From NCBI RefSeq assembly GCF_030269445.1, contig NZ_BSTJ01000001.1:1327898-1391897 (forward strand): a stretch of 64,000 bases of DNA, given 5' to 3'. Made by a program: the position numbers and the translations under genes. This stretch comes from Actinoallomurus iriomotensis (GTDB lineage: Bacteria; Actinomycetota; Actinomycetes; Streptosporangiales; Streptosporangiaceae). Below, one piece after another: positions 26,101-34,493 of the stretch (position 1 is the first letter of the stretch; each line of letters opens with the position of its first letter). The notes under the pieces were generated by a model that saw nothing but the letters and a program-made list of their open reading frames with translations, searched no databases and was not told where the DNA came from.

Positions 26101-27688
26101 TGCCCAGGCCGGGGCCGCACAGGATGTGCGCGCCCCAGGGCGGGTGCCCGTTCGCGCTCACGAGCCCGACGCCGACGTCGGCGGCGGCGAGCGCCGCCCC
26201 GCCGCGCGCGGACAGCAGCATGACCGTACGGCCGTCCTCCTGGAGCCGCCGCACGGACGCCAGGAGACGGCTGCCGCCGGGCACCGCCTGCTCGACCGGG
26301 AGCCGCCGCCGCAACCCCGCGGCGACGCCGGCGACCGCGACGGCACAGGCACGCCGCGCCGCCGCGATCAACGGCTCGGCCAGCGGGTCCAGCTCCACCA
26401 CCACGGAGACCAGCGCGACCGGCTCGTCCTCGCAGGTCAGCAGCAGCACGGTCGCCCCACCCTTGCGGAGCACCTCCGCCTGCTCCCTGGCCCCGCGCGG
26501 CAGCCCGCGCGCGGAGGGCCGCAGCGGCGCCACCGCCCACGGGCCGTCCTCGTGCCGGTCGCTCAGCCGGCGCACGTCCACGAGGGCGTGGGCGCGCTCG
26601 TACGCCGTCTCCGGGGGGACGCCCTCGGTGACGAAGACCACGTCCTCGATGACCAGGTCGCCGGTCCGCAGCGCCGACGCGTCGATGACCAGCTGGTCCA
26701 CGCGGTCGAGCCGGCGCAGGACCTCGGGCGTCACCACGACCACGTCCCGGCGGGCCGCCGCCCGGCCGACCTGGATGGCGAAGGCGTCGCGGCCGAGCCG
26801 GGCCGCCTTCGGCACGCCCGCCGCCAGCACGCCCTGGGCCCGATCTGCGTCGCGGCTGAGCGCGTACGTGCCGGTGGCCGTGGCGATCGCGGCGGGAATG
26901 GTCCAGGCGGCGTGCTCCACGGCGCCGTACGGCAGTGGAACGGGCCGTGGCGGCACGTCGAGCGGTGCGGCCTGGAAGACGCCGGGGGTCGGCGCGATGT
27001 GCCGGGCGCGCCGGTTCCACGCCTCCGCGTGCGCGCGCATCTCGGCGATGCGCATGAGCCGGTGCACCGAGTTGATGACGGGGCCCGAGGGCTGGTACGC
27101 CAGCACGTGACTGATGATCACACCGGTGCCGAGCACCATGTCGGAGGCGGGGTGGCCGATCCGCCGCTCCAGTCCGCTCCGCACCTGCGGCGACGCGTCC
27201 GCCATCGCCAGCAGCGTCGCGAATCCCGGCGGCAGGGGCGTCGCCCGCATCAGGCGGCCGAGCACGGCGAAGCCGCCCCCGGCGAGGTACGCGCCGGCGA
27301 GAGCGGCCTCCCGCACGACGGTCTGCCGGCTCGGGTGGGCGAGGGCGGAGAACGACTCGCCGGAGACGCCGTGTGCCGCCTCGACGGCCTCGACGACGTC
27401 CAGGAGCGCGTCGAGCGGCGTCTCCTCGTCGTGCATGACGAAGACGAAGCCGAGCGGCGCGTTCACCTCGGCGCGCGTCACCCCGGCGACGCTCATCAGC
27501 CGCTGGACGAGGGACCGGGCCACCGGCTCGGTGCCCGGCTTGTGCACGCCGCGCACCCGGATGCGCGTCCGGCCCGGCGTGGTGTGCACCTGGCGTCGTT
27601 CCGCGATTCCGGTCACCGCGCCCGACACCGCTCGCAGTGTGGCGCCGGGCAGGCCGGTGGCGTCGCCGAGAAGTCGTCGCAGTCGCAT
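23195..27688 (-). CDS. Giant cation-translocating P-type ATPase (CtpI-like)
   Basis: The 1497-residue protein is about twice the size of an ordinary P-type ATPase. The C-terminal part (about 700-1497) is a complete pump: actuator TGES near residue 771, phosphorylated Asp929 in FDKTGTLTM, and hinge TGDGANDAPA near 1205, with membrane helices around them. The N-terminal part resembles a duplicated, degenerate HMA-like plus ATPase-like region, as in mycobacterial CtpI. The ion is unknown; the layout resembles calcium-type (P2A-like) pumps more than heavy-metal pumps. A low-complexity gene lies upstream on the same strand. Confidence 0.9.
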   Translation of the reverse strand: MRLRRLLGDATGLPGATLRAVSGAVTGIAERRQVHTTPGRTRIRVRGVHKPGTEPVARSLVQRLMSVAGVTRAEVNAPLGFVFVMHDEETPLDALLDVVEAVEAAHGVSGESFSALAHPSRQTVVREAALAGAYLAGGGFAVLGRLMRATPLPPGFATLLAMADASPQVRSGLERRIGHPASDMVLGTGVIISHVLAYQPSGPVINSVHRLMRIAEMRAHAEAWNRRARHIAPTPGVFQAAPLDVPPRPVPLPYGAVEHAAWTIPAAIATATGTYALSRDADRAQGVLAAGVPKAARLGRDAFAIQVGRAAARRDVVVVTPEVLRRLDRVDQLVIDASALRTGDLVIEDVVFVTEGVPPETAYERAHALVDVRRLSDRHEDGPWAVAPLRPSARGLPRGAREQAEVLRKGGATVLLLTCEDEPVALVSVVVELDPLAEPLIAAARRACAVAVAGVAAGLRRRLPVEQAVPGGSRLLASVRRLQEDGRTVMLLSARGGAALAAADVGVGLVSANGHPPWGAHILCGPGLGKAYPVIEALVPAREASSRSARIAEVGSVAGALLAATGTPRNAARRAQLAIDTAALSALATGTWAGLTVGRRPALVPVDRTPWHAWPAQAVLSRLDSSSAGITASEAERRRVSAEDGAPRPAGLARVTVEELDNPLTPALAAGAGVSAVVGSITDAALIGTVLGVNALMSGVQRVGADRALRRLVDLSAVRVRLRRPEEAETDVRATADQLVPGDVVMLSAGDAVPADARLLVAKGLEVDESSLTGESQLVTKTARPSMAGSVADRTSMLYEGTVIAAGEATAVVVATGERTEIGRASRLAGERRPGGVEARLQSLTAVTLPVALGAGAGLFLSDLLRGRSLAQALGPAVSLAVAAVPEGLPFVATAAELATARRMSQRGALVRNPATIEALGRIDVLCFDKTGTLTMGRLRLRLVSDGESTSPTKNLSPRRRVIVAAALRASPEQAGRKMPHPTDQAIIRAARELDMKDFEGLGSWKRVAELPFEPGRGYHAVLGRTPDGQLLSVKGAPEILLARCDQWCRGDQVVPFDEKAREKVEQEVDRLARLGYRVLAVGERKASGRRDLTESRIDRLCLLGLVCIADPVRPTAAEAVGRLRKAGVDIMMITGDHPTTAEAIAAELNLLNGKIMTGADLDALPDEKLGEALAGVSVFARVSPNQKARVVRALRAAGRVVAVTGDGANDAPAIRLADVGIALGERATPAARETADVVVTDDRIETITDAIADCRAMWRSTRDALAVLLGGNIGEIVFTVLTGLLSGSSPLNVRQLLLVNLLTDMLPAVALAARPPSGVTREELLQEGPDRSLGTALTRDIAVRACATAGAAVTAWTLARMSGTREQADTTGLVALVGTQLAQTIAAGGRDPLVLASGVASLAALGIIVQVPVLSHFFGSRPLLPHGWLIALGCAGGFALGAVLVTRLPGGTIVTYVPGATRLARLVEELQEDLTNRLREGLKENLPAGLARALPA

Positions 27689-27791
27689 GGTCGTCTTTCT
27701 GGTGGCGTACTGGTGGCGTTCTGGAGGCGTGCGTCAGCGGCCCACGCCGACGCCGCTCGCGACGGTCGGGGGTTCGGCGGGGCCGCGGGTG

Positions 27792-28430
27792 TCAGGTACG
27801 CGAGGTGGAGCGCCGCGCGCGCCCGCGCAGGGCCTCCATGCCACGGCCGGTCCGGCGCGCGACCATGGTGCCGATGCCGATCGCCGCGGCGACCGGCCAG
27901 TCGATGGCGCCCATGACCGCCGCGATGCCCAGCCCGCCGTAGAACGCGAGGCGCCCGGGCGGCGGGAGATAGCCGGCGACGAGCCTTCCGGCGTCGCCGA
28001 CATAGGACATGCCGGGCGTGGGGACGTGCACCGTTCTCATGTGGGGGGTGAACACCGGAACCGGAACGTCCACCCCGGCGCCGTTGGTGGAGGGACGCCG
28101 CGCCGTGGCGGTCGCGCCGCCGGCGCTCCGGGCGGCCGGCGTCCTGCGCGCACCCGCCCCGGAGGTCTTCGAGGCGGAGGTCCTGGCCCGGCTGGTCGTG
28201 CCGCCGCGGCCGGCGGCCCTGGCGGCGGACGTCCTCGTCGTGGACCTGCCGCCCGTCGTTCTACCACCCGCGCTCTTGCCGCCCGTGGTCCTGCCGCTCG
28301 TGGTCCTGCCGCTGGACGTCCTGCTGGTCGTGGTCCCGCCGCCGGAGGTCCTCGAGGCCGAGGTCCTGCTCCTCGCGGAGGCGCTCCGCGACGTGGTCTT
28401 CTCTTTGGTCGCTCGCCCGGCTTCCGCCAT
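27792..28430 (-). CDS. Ser/Thr/Arg/Gly-rich low-complexity protein with C-terminal helix
   Basis: The 212-residue protein is disordered for its first half, built from imperfect TTSGRTTGGK-like units rich in Ser, Thr, Arg and Gly, with basic character. The C-terminal part has a P-x-P segment (HMRTVHVPTPG), then a hydrophobic stretch (LAFYGGLGIAAVMGAIDWPVAAAIGIGTMV) that may be a membrane hairpin, and an Arg-rich end. A GAGGGGGG site supports the ATG at 28430. It is 103 bases upstream of the giant ATPase on the same strand, so a partner role is plausible but unproven. Confidence 0.7.
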   Translation of the reverse strand: MAEAGRATKEKTTSRSASARSRTSASRTSGGGTTTSRTSSGRTTSGRTTGGKSAGGRTTGGRSTTRTSAARAAGRGGTTSRARTSASKTSGAGARRTPAARSAGGATATARRPSTNGAGVDVPVPVFTPHMRTVHVPTPGMSYVGDAGRLVAGYLPPPGRLAFYGGLGIAAVMGAIDWPVAAAIGIGTMVARRTGRGMEALRGRARRSTSRT

Positions 28431-28450
28431 ACCGGCACATCCCCCCTCAG

Positions 28451-28462
28451 GTGTCCGGACAC
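28451..28462. promoter_or_regulatory. Palindrome GTGTCCGGACAC upstream of the low-complexity/ATPase unit
   Basis: A perfect 12-nt palindrome lies 21 bases before the start at 28430, and a further TGTCCGG half-site follows at 28465. The remaining DNA to 28712 shows no gene. This may be an operator, with no named regulator. Confidence 0.4.
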
Positions 28463-28711
28463 GATGTCCGGTTAAGTCCAGGTTGTATCCGTGAGCGGGT
28501 GTCGCCATGCCTCCGGCCGCGTTTCCAGACCGACCTTTTCCCTGGTCAGGGCGGCATGATGGAGAGCGCTGGAGCCGAACCGGCACCTGTCACCGGTGGT
28601 GACGATCGCGAGACTCCCCGGCTCCGCTATCCGGCGTTTCCGCGAGTACGGCCCGCCCCGGCGAGGGGTAGGCATACGGGCGGACCGTCACAGGTGGGGA
28701 GGGAGAGCACG

Positions 28712-29056
28712 ATGGCGCGCCAGGAGCCCGGCTACGAGCCCGACTACCGTTTCTCCCTGGCCAACGAGCGCACCCTCCTGTCGTGGATCCAGACCGCCTT
28801 CGGCCTGCTCGCGCTCGGCGTGCCGCTCGCCGGCGGCATCCGCGGCGTACGGCTGCCGCCCTGGCACCACGAGATCGGCCTGGGCGCGATCGTGCTGAGC
28901 GTGCTGATCGTGCCGGCGGCGTACCGCAACTGGCGGCGCGTCCAGCTCGCCATGCGTCTCGGCATCCATCTTCCCCGCGACCCGCTACCGGCTCTGCTCG
29001 CCTCCGGAGTGGCGGTACTGCTGGCGACGACGCTGGTCAGCATGGCGATGGGATGA
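28712..29056 (+). CDS. DUF202-family membrane protein (YidH-like), 1
   Basis: The 114-residue protein begins with the DUF202 signature RFSLANERTLLSWIQTAFGLLALGV. It has three predicted helices: about 30-50, 55-75 and near the C-terminus. GAGGGAG upstream supports the ATG at 28712. Its stop overlaps the next start as ATGA, so the two DUF202 proteins are probably made together and may pair in the membrane. The family has no established function. Confidence 0.88.
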   Translation: MARQEPGYEPDYRFSLANERTLLSWIQTAFGLLALGVPLAGGIRGVRLPPWHHEIGLGAIVLSVLIVPAAYRNWRRVQLAMRLGIHLPRDPLPALLASGVAVLLATTLVSMAMG

Positions 29057-29322
29057 GTTCCGGGCTTCAGGCACAGCGCACGGAGCTGGCCTGGCTGCGG
29101 ATAACGCTGTCGGCCTGGACGGTGACGGCCATCGCGGCGCGGGTGGACCTGCCGGTGGGGATGTTCGCGGCCGCGGGTCCGGTGGCGTTGACGCTCATCG
29201 CGTACGCGCGACGGCGGCGGCTCAGAGAAGAGGGGCTCCCACCCGCGCTGGCTCCGGCGGAGGCGGTCCCGCTGGCGGCGGCGTGCGTCCTGATCGCGCT
29301 CGCGGCCGCACTGCTGTTGTGA
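29053..29322 (+). CDS. DUF202-family membrane protein, 2
   Basis: The 89-residue protein has the DUF202-type start LQAQRTELAWLRITLSAWTVTAIAARVDLP and three hydrophobic stretches (LSAWTVTAIAA, VGMFAAAGPVALTLIAYA, AVPLAAACVLIALAAALLL). It is coupled to the first DUF202 gene by a 4-nt overlap. Two adjacent short DUF202 genes is a common actinomycete arrangement. Function is not known. Confidence 0.85.
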   Translation: MSSGLQAQRTELAWLRITLSAWTVTAIAARVDLPVGMFAAAGPVALTLIAYARRRRLREEGLPPALAPAEAVPLAAACVLIALAAALLL

Positions 29323-29350
29323 TCGAACTACTCTTGTGATCGAACCGTGA

Positions 29351-29893
29351 TCAACAGTCGGGACAGAGGAAACAGGCCCAGACGACCTTGCCGTGGCTCG
29401 ACAGCGGCGCCCAGTTCCATGAGTGGCTGAACGCCTCGACCAGATGCAGGCCACGGCCGCTCTGGGCCACCCAGTCGGGCTCCCTGCGCACCGGGATCTC
29501 GTCGCAGGGATCGGTGACGGCACAGGTCAGCCGGCCGCCGGTCCGCAGCAGGCTCAGCCGTATCGGGGTTTCGCCGTGCCACTCGGTGGCGTGTCCGGCG
29601 GCGTAACGCAGCGCGTTGGTGACGAGCTCGGAGACGACGAGGCGCACGTCGTCGTGCATGGCGGTGAGGCCCCAGGACAGGAGCACGGCGCGGGCGAAGT
29701 CGCGGGCCTCCTTGACCGACTCGGCCACGGCGGCGAGCCCGACGGACATGGTCTGCGGAGCAGGGCGGATCGAGGCAGGACGGTGTTCGTGCCACCGCTC
29801 GCCCTGAGTGATCGTGGACAACCACTCCGGCGCCTCGTCGACCGCCTCCCCTGCTCTTTCGCCTGTCATCCAGCGCGCTCCGTGTGCTGTCAT
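29351..29893 (-). CDS. ATP-binding protein, anti-sigma-factor-kinase-like (HATPase_c_2)
   Basis: The 180-residue protein has the Bergerat ATPase fold of RsbW/SpoIIAB-like proteins: VKEARDFARAVLLSWGL, the N-box VSELVTNALRYAAG, and a late G-box-like SGRGLHLVEAFSHSW. The sequence ends in CFLCPDC. An AGGGGA site supports the ATG at 29893; ATG 29869 is also possible. It diverges from the XRE/DUF397 pair, a common actinomycete trio thought to act in regulatory switching. Confidence 0.87.
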   Translation of the reverse strand: MTAHGARWMTGERAGEAVDEAPEWLSTITQGERWHEHRPASIRPAPQTMSVGLAAVAESVKEARDFARAVLLSWGLTAMHDDVRLVVSELVTNALRYAAGHATEWHGETPIRLSLLRTGGRLTCAVTDPCDEIPVRREPDWVAQSGRGLHLVEAFSHSWNWAPLSSHGKVVWACFLCPDC

Positions 29894-30058
29894 CCGCGAT
29901 CCCCTGGCGATCAGTGATCGGCGTGTCCCGCGCGCTATCCTGCTCGACATGTCTTGCAGATGCAAGGCCCGATGCACGTGCAGATGCCCGTGCGCATTCT
30001 GACAACGAGCCGAAGGGAGTGGCAGACTGTGCGCTGACCGATGCTCATGGAGGTAGGG

Positions 30059-30925
30059 GTGGAAACAGCGCAGCCCGCCGGAGGACCGACCGTTCTTCGC
30101 CGGCTCCTCGGTGCCCAGCTGCGCCGGTTGCGTGAGCGCCAAGGCATCACGCGCGAAGAGGCCGGATACGCCATTCGCGCCTCTGGTTCCAAGATGAGCC
30201 GCCTGGAGCTGGGCCGGGTCGGTTTCAAGGAGCGCGACGTCGCGGACCTGCTCACCCTGTACGGCGTCACCGACGAAACCGATCGGGAAAGCCTGCTCGC
30301 CCTCGCCCAGGACGCCAACAGTCCTGGCTGGTGGCACAGGTACGGCGACGTCCTGCCGGGCTGGTTCGAGACGTATGTCGGCCTCGAAGAGGCGGCGGCG
30401 CTCGTCCGCACCTACGAAGTCCAGTTCATCCCGGGTCTGCTCCAGACCGAGGAATACGCCCGCGCGGTGATCTCGCTGGGTAATTCCACGGCGGCTCAGG
30501 AAGAGATCGAGCAGAGGGTCAGCCTGCGTATGACACGTCAGAAACTACTCACGCGGGGGGAATCCCCCCGGCTGTGGGCTGTCGTGGACGAGGCGGCCTT
30601 GCGCCGTCCGATCGGGGGACGGGATGTGATGCGCGGCCAGCTCGAGCGGCTGATCGAGGCCACCAAGCTGCCGGGCGTCATTCTCCAGGTGCTGCCGTTC
30701 CGGGTCGGCGGGCACACCGCCGAGGCCGGAGCCTTCTCCATCCTGCGTTTTCCCGAGTCGGACCTACCGGACGTGGTCTACGTCGAACAACTGACCAGCG
30801 CTCTCTACCTGGACAGGCGTGACGACGTTGACAGCTACATGGAGGCCATGGAGCGCCTCTGTGTGGTCAGCGCGCATCCGGACGAGACCGCCGAGATCCT
30901 CAGCAGGATTCTCCAGGAGACATGA
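30059..30925 (+). CDS. XRE-family regulator with DUF5753 domain
   Basis: The 288-residue protein has an N-terminal helix-turn-helix (LRRLRERQGITREEAGYAIRASGSKMSRLELGRVGFKERDVADLL) and a C-terminal DUF5753 domain with QFIPGLLQTEEYARAVI and TAEAGAFSILRFPESDLPDVVYVE. This is a very common actinomycete regulator that acts with a DUF397 protein. I chose the GTG at 30059 because of the GGAGGT site just before it. ATG 30041 and 30047 are in frame. Confidence 0.9.
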   Translation: METAQPAGGPTVLRRLLGAQLRRLRERQGITREEAGYAIRASGSKMSRLELGRVGFKERDVADLLTLYGVTDETDRESLLALAQDANSPGWWHRYGDVLPGWFETYVGLEEAAALVRTYEVQFIPGLLQTEEYARAVISLGNSTAAQEEIEQRVSLRMTRQKLLTRGESPRLWAVVDEAALRRPIGGRDVMRGQLERLIEATKLPGVILQVLPFRVGGHTAEAGAFSILRFPESDLPDVVYVEQLTSALYLDRRDDVDSYMEAMERLCVVSAHPDETAEILSRILQET

Positions 30926-31165
30926 ATGCAGTACCCCGCCTACAACGGCGTCCCCGCCACCGATATACCCGACGTCAGCTGGCAGAAGAGCCATCGGAGC
31001 AACTCACAGGGCAACTGCGTGGAGCTGGCGAAGCTGCCGGACGGCAGCGTCGCGGTACGCAACTCCCGCCATCCGACCGGCCCCGCCCTCGTCTACACCA
31101 GGGCGGAGATGGAGGCGCTCATCCAGGGCGCCAAGGCCGGTGACTTCGACAGTCTGCTCGTCTGA
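30926..31165 (+). CDS. DUF397-family protein
   Basis: The 79-residue protein has the DUF397 hallmark W-x-KSHRSNSQGNCVELAKL followed by VAVRNSRHP and the acid tail EMEALIQGAKAGDFD. It starts one base after the XRE stop and is surely co-expressed. DUF397 proteins are small partners of XRE/DUF5753 regulators. The gene stops just before the KstR-type boxes of the following thiolase. Confidence 0.93.
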   Translation: MQYPAYNGVPATDIPDVSWQKSHRSNSQGNCVELAKLPDGSVAVRNSRHPTGPALVYTRAEMEALIQGAKAGDFDSLLV

Positions 31166-31176
31166 TCCGGCGATGT

Positions 31177-31190
31177 TAGAACGCGTTACC
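31177..31190. promoter_or_regulatory. KstR-type box 1 upstream of fadA5
   Basis: The sequence TAGAACGCGTTACC matches TnnAACnnGTTnnA except for the last base. It lies about 85-100 bases before the thiolase ATG. A GTTAC/GTAAC repeat overlaps its right side. Confidence 0.6.
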
Positions 31191-31225
31191 TGTAACACCT
31201 CCACCCTGCGGTACCTGACGGCCTT

Positions 31226-32432
<1,207 letters not shown>

Positions 32433-32483
32433 TCCCGGCCGGCGGCCGCGGCAAGGGTGTTGCCGGGCTGGCAAACTGCTCGT

Positions 32484-33077
32484 ATGGCAGACGACGTCGA
32501 CCAGGCGCTCGGCGCGGTCGGGCCGCGGCTGCGCGCGCTGCGGCGGGAGCGGGAGACCACGCTCGCCGAGCTGTCCCGGGCGACCGGCATCTCGGTGAGC
32601 ACCCTGTCCCGCCTGGAGTCCGGCGCCCGCAAGCCCACTCTCGAACAGCTGCTGCCCCTGGCCAGGGCCCACGGCGTCACGCTCGACGAACTCGTCGACG
32701 CGCCGCCCACCGGCGACCCGCGTGTCCACCTGCGTCCGGTGACCCGTAACGGCATGACCATGCTGCCCCTGACCAGGCGGGCCGGCGGCATCCAGGCCTA
32801 CAAGCTGATCATCAAGGACACCGCGCGCCGGAGGGAGCCCGATCCCCAGACGCACGAGGGCTACGAGTGGCTCTACGTGCTCAACGGGCGGTTGCGGGTC
32901 GTCCTCGGCGAACACGACCTGGTGCTGTCGCCCGGCGAGGCGGCGGAGTTCGACACCCGCGTCCCGCACTGGTTCGGCGCCGCCGACTCCGAGCCGGTCG
33001 AGCTGCTCAGCCTCTTCGGCCGGCAGGGCGAGCGGGCCCACCTGCGCGCCCGTCCCCGTACGAAAGGCACGGACTAG
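32484..33077 (+). CDS. XRE-family regulator with cupin domain
   Basis: The 197-residue protein has an N-terminal helix-turn-helix (LRALRRERETTLAELSRATGISVSTLSRLESGARKPTLEQLL) and a C-terminal cupin_2 domain with HEGYEWLYVLNGRLRVVLGEHDLVLSPGEAAEFDTRVPHWF. Such SutR/PuuR-like regulators bind small organic ligands in the cupin. It sits between the FadA5-like thiolase and the first P450. Whether it regulates sterol genes is unknown. Confidence 0.9.
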   Translation: MADDVDQALGAVGPRLRALRRERETTLAELSRATGISVSTLSRLESGARKPTLEQLLPLARAHGVTLDELVDAPPTGDPRVHLRPVTRNGMTMLPLTRRAGGIQAYKLIIKDTARRREPDPQTHEGYEWLYVLNGRLRVVLGEHDLVLSPGEAAEFDTRVPHWFGAADSEPVELLSLFGRQGERAHLRARPRTKGTD

Positions 33078-33167
33078 AGGCGCGCCCCGCTGGCCCCGCC
33101 GCCAGTCTCCTCTGGCCACCGAGCGTGATGAGACGCGCGACACGTTGACCCTAGCAATCGCTTGGTT

Positions 33168-33181
33168 TAGAACGTGTTTCA
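33168..33181 (+). promoter_or_regulatory. KstR-type box before P450 gene 1
   Basis: TAGAACGTGTTTCA is a full match to TnnAACnnGTTnnA. It lies 25 bases before the ATG at 33207 and just upstream of the GGAGGA ribosome site, so binding would block the promoter. Confidence 0.78.
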
Positions 33182-33206
33182 GAACGTCGATCCCGGAGGA
33201 GACCCG

Positions 33207-34442
33207 ATGGCCGTCGACCTCATCACGCCCACGCTGTATGAGACTCAGGGCTTTCCCGACGAGGACCTCCGCCGGCTCCGCCGTGAGTCGCCCGTGCACT
33301 GGCACGAGGATCCGTCCAGTGACGTGCCCGGTTTCTGGGCGGTGACCAGGTACGACGACATCGTCCACGTCTCGCGGCACCCGGAGCTCTTCTCCTCCCA
33401 CGCGCGCACGTCGATGTTCGAGGAGTTCGCCGACGAGGACGTCGCGCTCTACCGGCTCATGATGCTGTTCATGGATCCCCCGCAGCACACCCGCCAGCGG
33501 GCGTTCGTCAACCGCGGCTTCACGCCGCGCATGATCAAGCAGCTCGAGGAGCACATCCGCGACGTCGGGCACCGGCTCATCGACAACGTCGTCACGCGCG
33601 GCGAGGCCTGTTTCGTCCGCGACATCGCGGCGCCCTTCCCGCTGTACGTCATCTGCGAGCTGATCGGCGCTCCGGTCGAGGACCGCGAGCAGATCTTCGC
33701 CTGGTCCAACGTGCTGGTCGGCTCCAACGATCCCGACTTCGCCACCTCGCCCGAGGACGCGAGGGAGGTCTCCGCCCAGGTCCTGCAGTACGCCCACGAG
33801 CTGGCCGCCCGCCGCAGGCGGCAACCGCGCGACGACATCGCGACGAGCCTGCTGGAGCCGGACGCGGACGGCAACCGCCTCAGCGCCGACGAGTTCGCCA
33901 TGTTCATCCTGCTGCTGATCATCGCGGGCAACGAGACGACGCGGAACGGCGCGTCGGGCGGCATGCTCGCCTTCTTCCAGCACCCGGAGCAGTGGCGGCG
34001 CCTGGTCCGCAACCGCGGCCTGATCAAGACCACCGCCGACGAGGTCGTGCGCTGGGTCAGCCCGGTCAACCTCTTCCGCCGCACCGCGATGCGCGAGACC
34101 GAACTGCGCGGCCGGCGCATCCGGGAGGGCGACAAGGTGGTGATGTTCTACGCCTCGGCCAACCGCGACGAGGACGTCTTCGAGGACCCGTACACCTTCG
34201 ACATCGGCCGCGACCCCAACCCCCACCTGGGCTTCGGCGGAGGCGGCCCGCACTTCTGCCTGGGCACGCACCTGGCGCGGCTGGAGCTGGCCGTGCTGTT
34301 CGAGCTGCTGCTGGACCGCATGCCCGACATCCGCCAGGCCGGCGAGGCGCGCCGGCTCCGGTCCAACTTCATCAACGGCATCAAGGAGATGCCGGTGCGG
34401 TTCACCCCGTCGGAACGCGTTAATAGAACAAGTTTCATTTAG
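33207..34442 (+). CDS. Cytochrome P450, CYP124/125/142-like, copy 1
   Basis: The 411-residue P450 has heme ligand Cys351 in GFGGGGPHFCLG, the I-helix IAGNETTRNGASGG, ExxR-region FRRTAMRETE, and the sterol-P450 features MLFMDPPQHTRQRAFVNRGFTPR and ISRHPELFSSH-like SRHPELFSS. In actinobacteria such enzymes hydroxylate the terminal methyl of the sterol side chain (C26/27). It has a KstR-type box at its promoter and precedes a second P450 by 51 bases. The last codons contain the operator of that gene. GTG 33174 is rejected as the start because it is inside the box. Confidence 0.9.
   Translation: MAVDLITPTLYETQGFPDEDLRRLRRESPVHWHEDPSSDVPGFWAVTRYDDIVHVSRHPELFSSHARTSMFEEFADEDVALYRLMMLFMDPPQHTRQRAFVNRGFTPRMIKQLEEHIRDVGHRLIDNVVTRGEACFVRDIAAPFPLYVICELIGAPVEDREQIFAWSNVLVGSNDPDFATSPEDAREVSAQVLQYAHELAARRRRQPRDDIATSLLEPDADGNRLSADEFAMFILLLIIAGNETTRNGASGGMLAFFQHPEQWRRLVRNRGLIKTTADEVVRWVSPVNLFRRTAMRETELRGRRIREGDKVVMFYASANRDEDVFEDPYTFDIGRDPNPHLGFGGGGPHFCLGTHLARLELAVLFELLLDRMPDIRQAGEARRLRSNFINGIKEMPVRFTPSERVNRTSFI
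34424..34437 (+). promoter_or_regulatory. KstR-type box inside the last codons of P450 gene 1
   Basis: TAGAACAAGTTTCA is a full match to TnnAACnnGTTnnA and lies 57-70 bases before the P450-2 start. It overlaps the final codons (asn-arg-thr-ser-phe-ile) of the preceding gene. A second AACGCGTT core sits 11 bases upstream at 34414. Confidence 0.75.
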
Positions 34443-34493
34443 CCGCTTCCTCGTTTACGCTCGGGATACCCCCGACCTCCAAGGGCGGTTGCG

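Noticed and set aside
23192-27916. Very long open frame (about 1570 codons) antisense to the giant ATPase
   Set aside because: No domains are visible and the composition is biased. The minus-strand P-type ATPase with its DKTGT and GDGAND motifs is clearly the gene.
31185-31196. Palindrome GTTAC-CT-GTAAC
   Set aside because: It overlaps the first KstR-type box and has no independent gene partner, so I did not list it separately.
33153-33166. AGCAATCGCTTGGT, similar to the KstR2 motif
   Set aside because: One key base differs, and it sits beside a full KstR-type box. Probably chance, and no KstR2-like gene is visible here.
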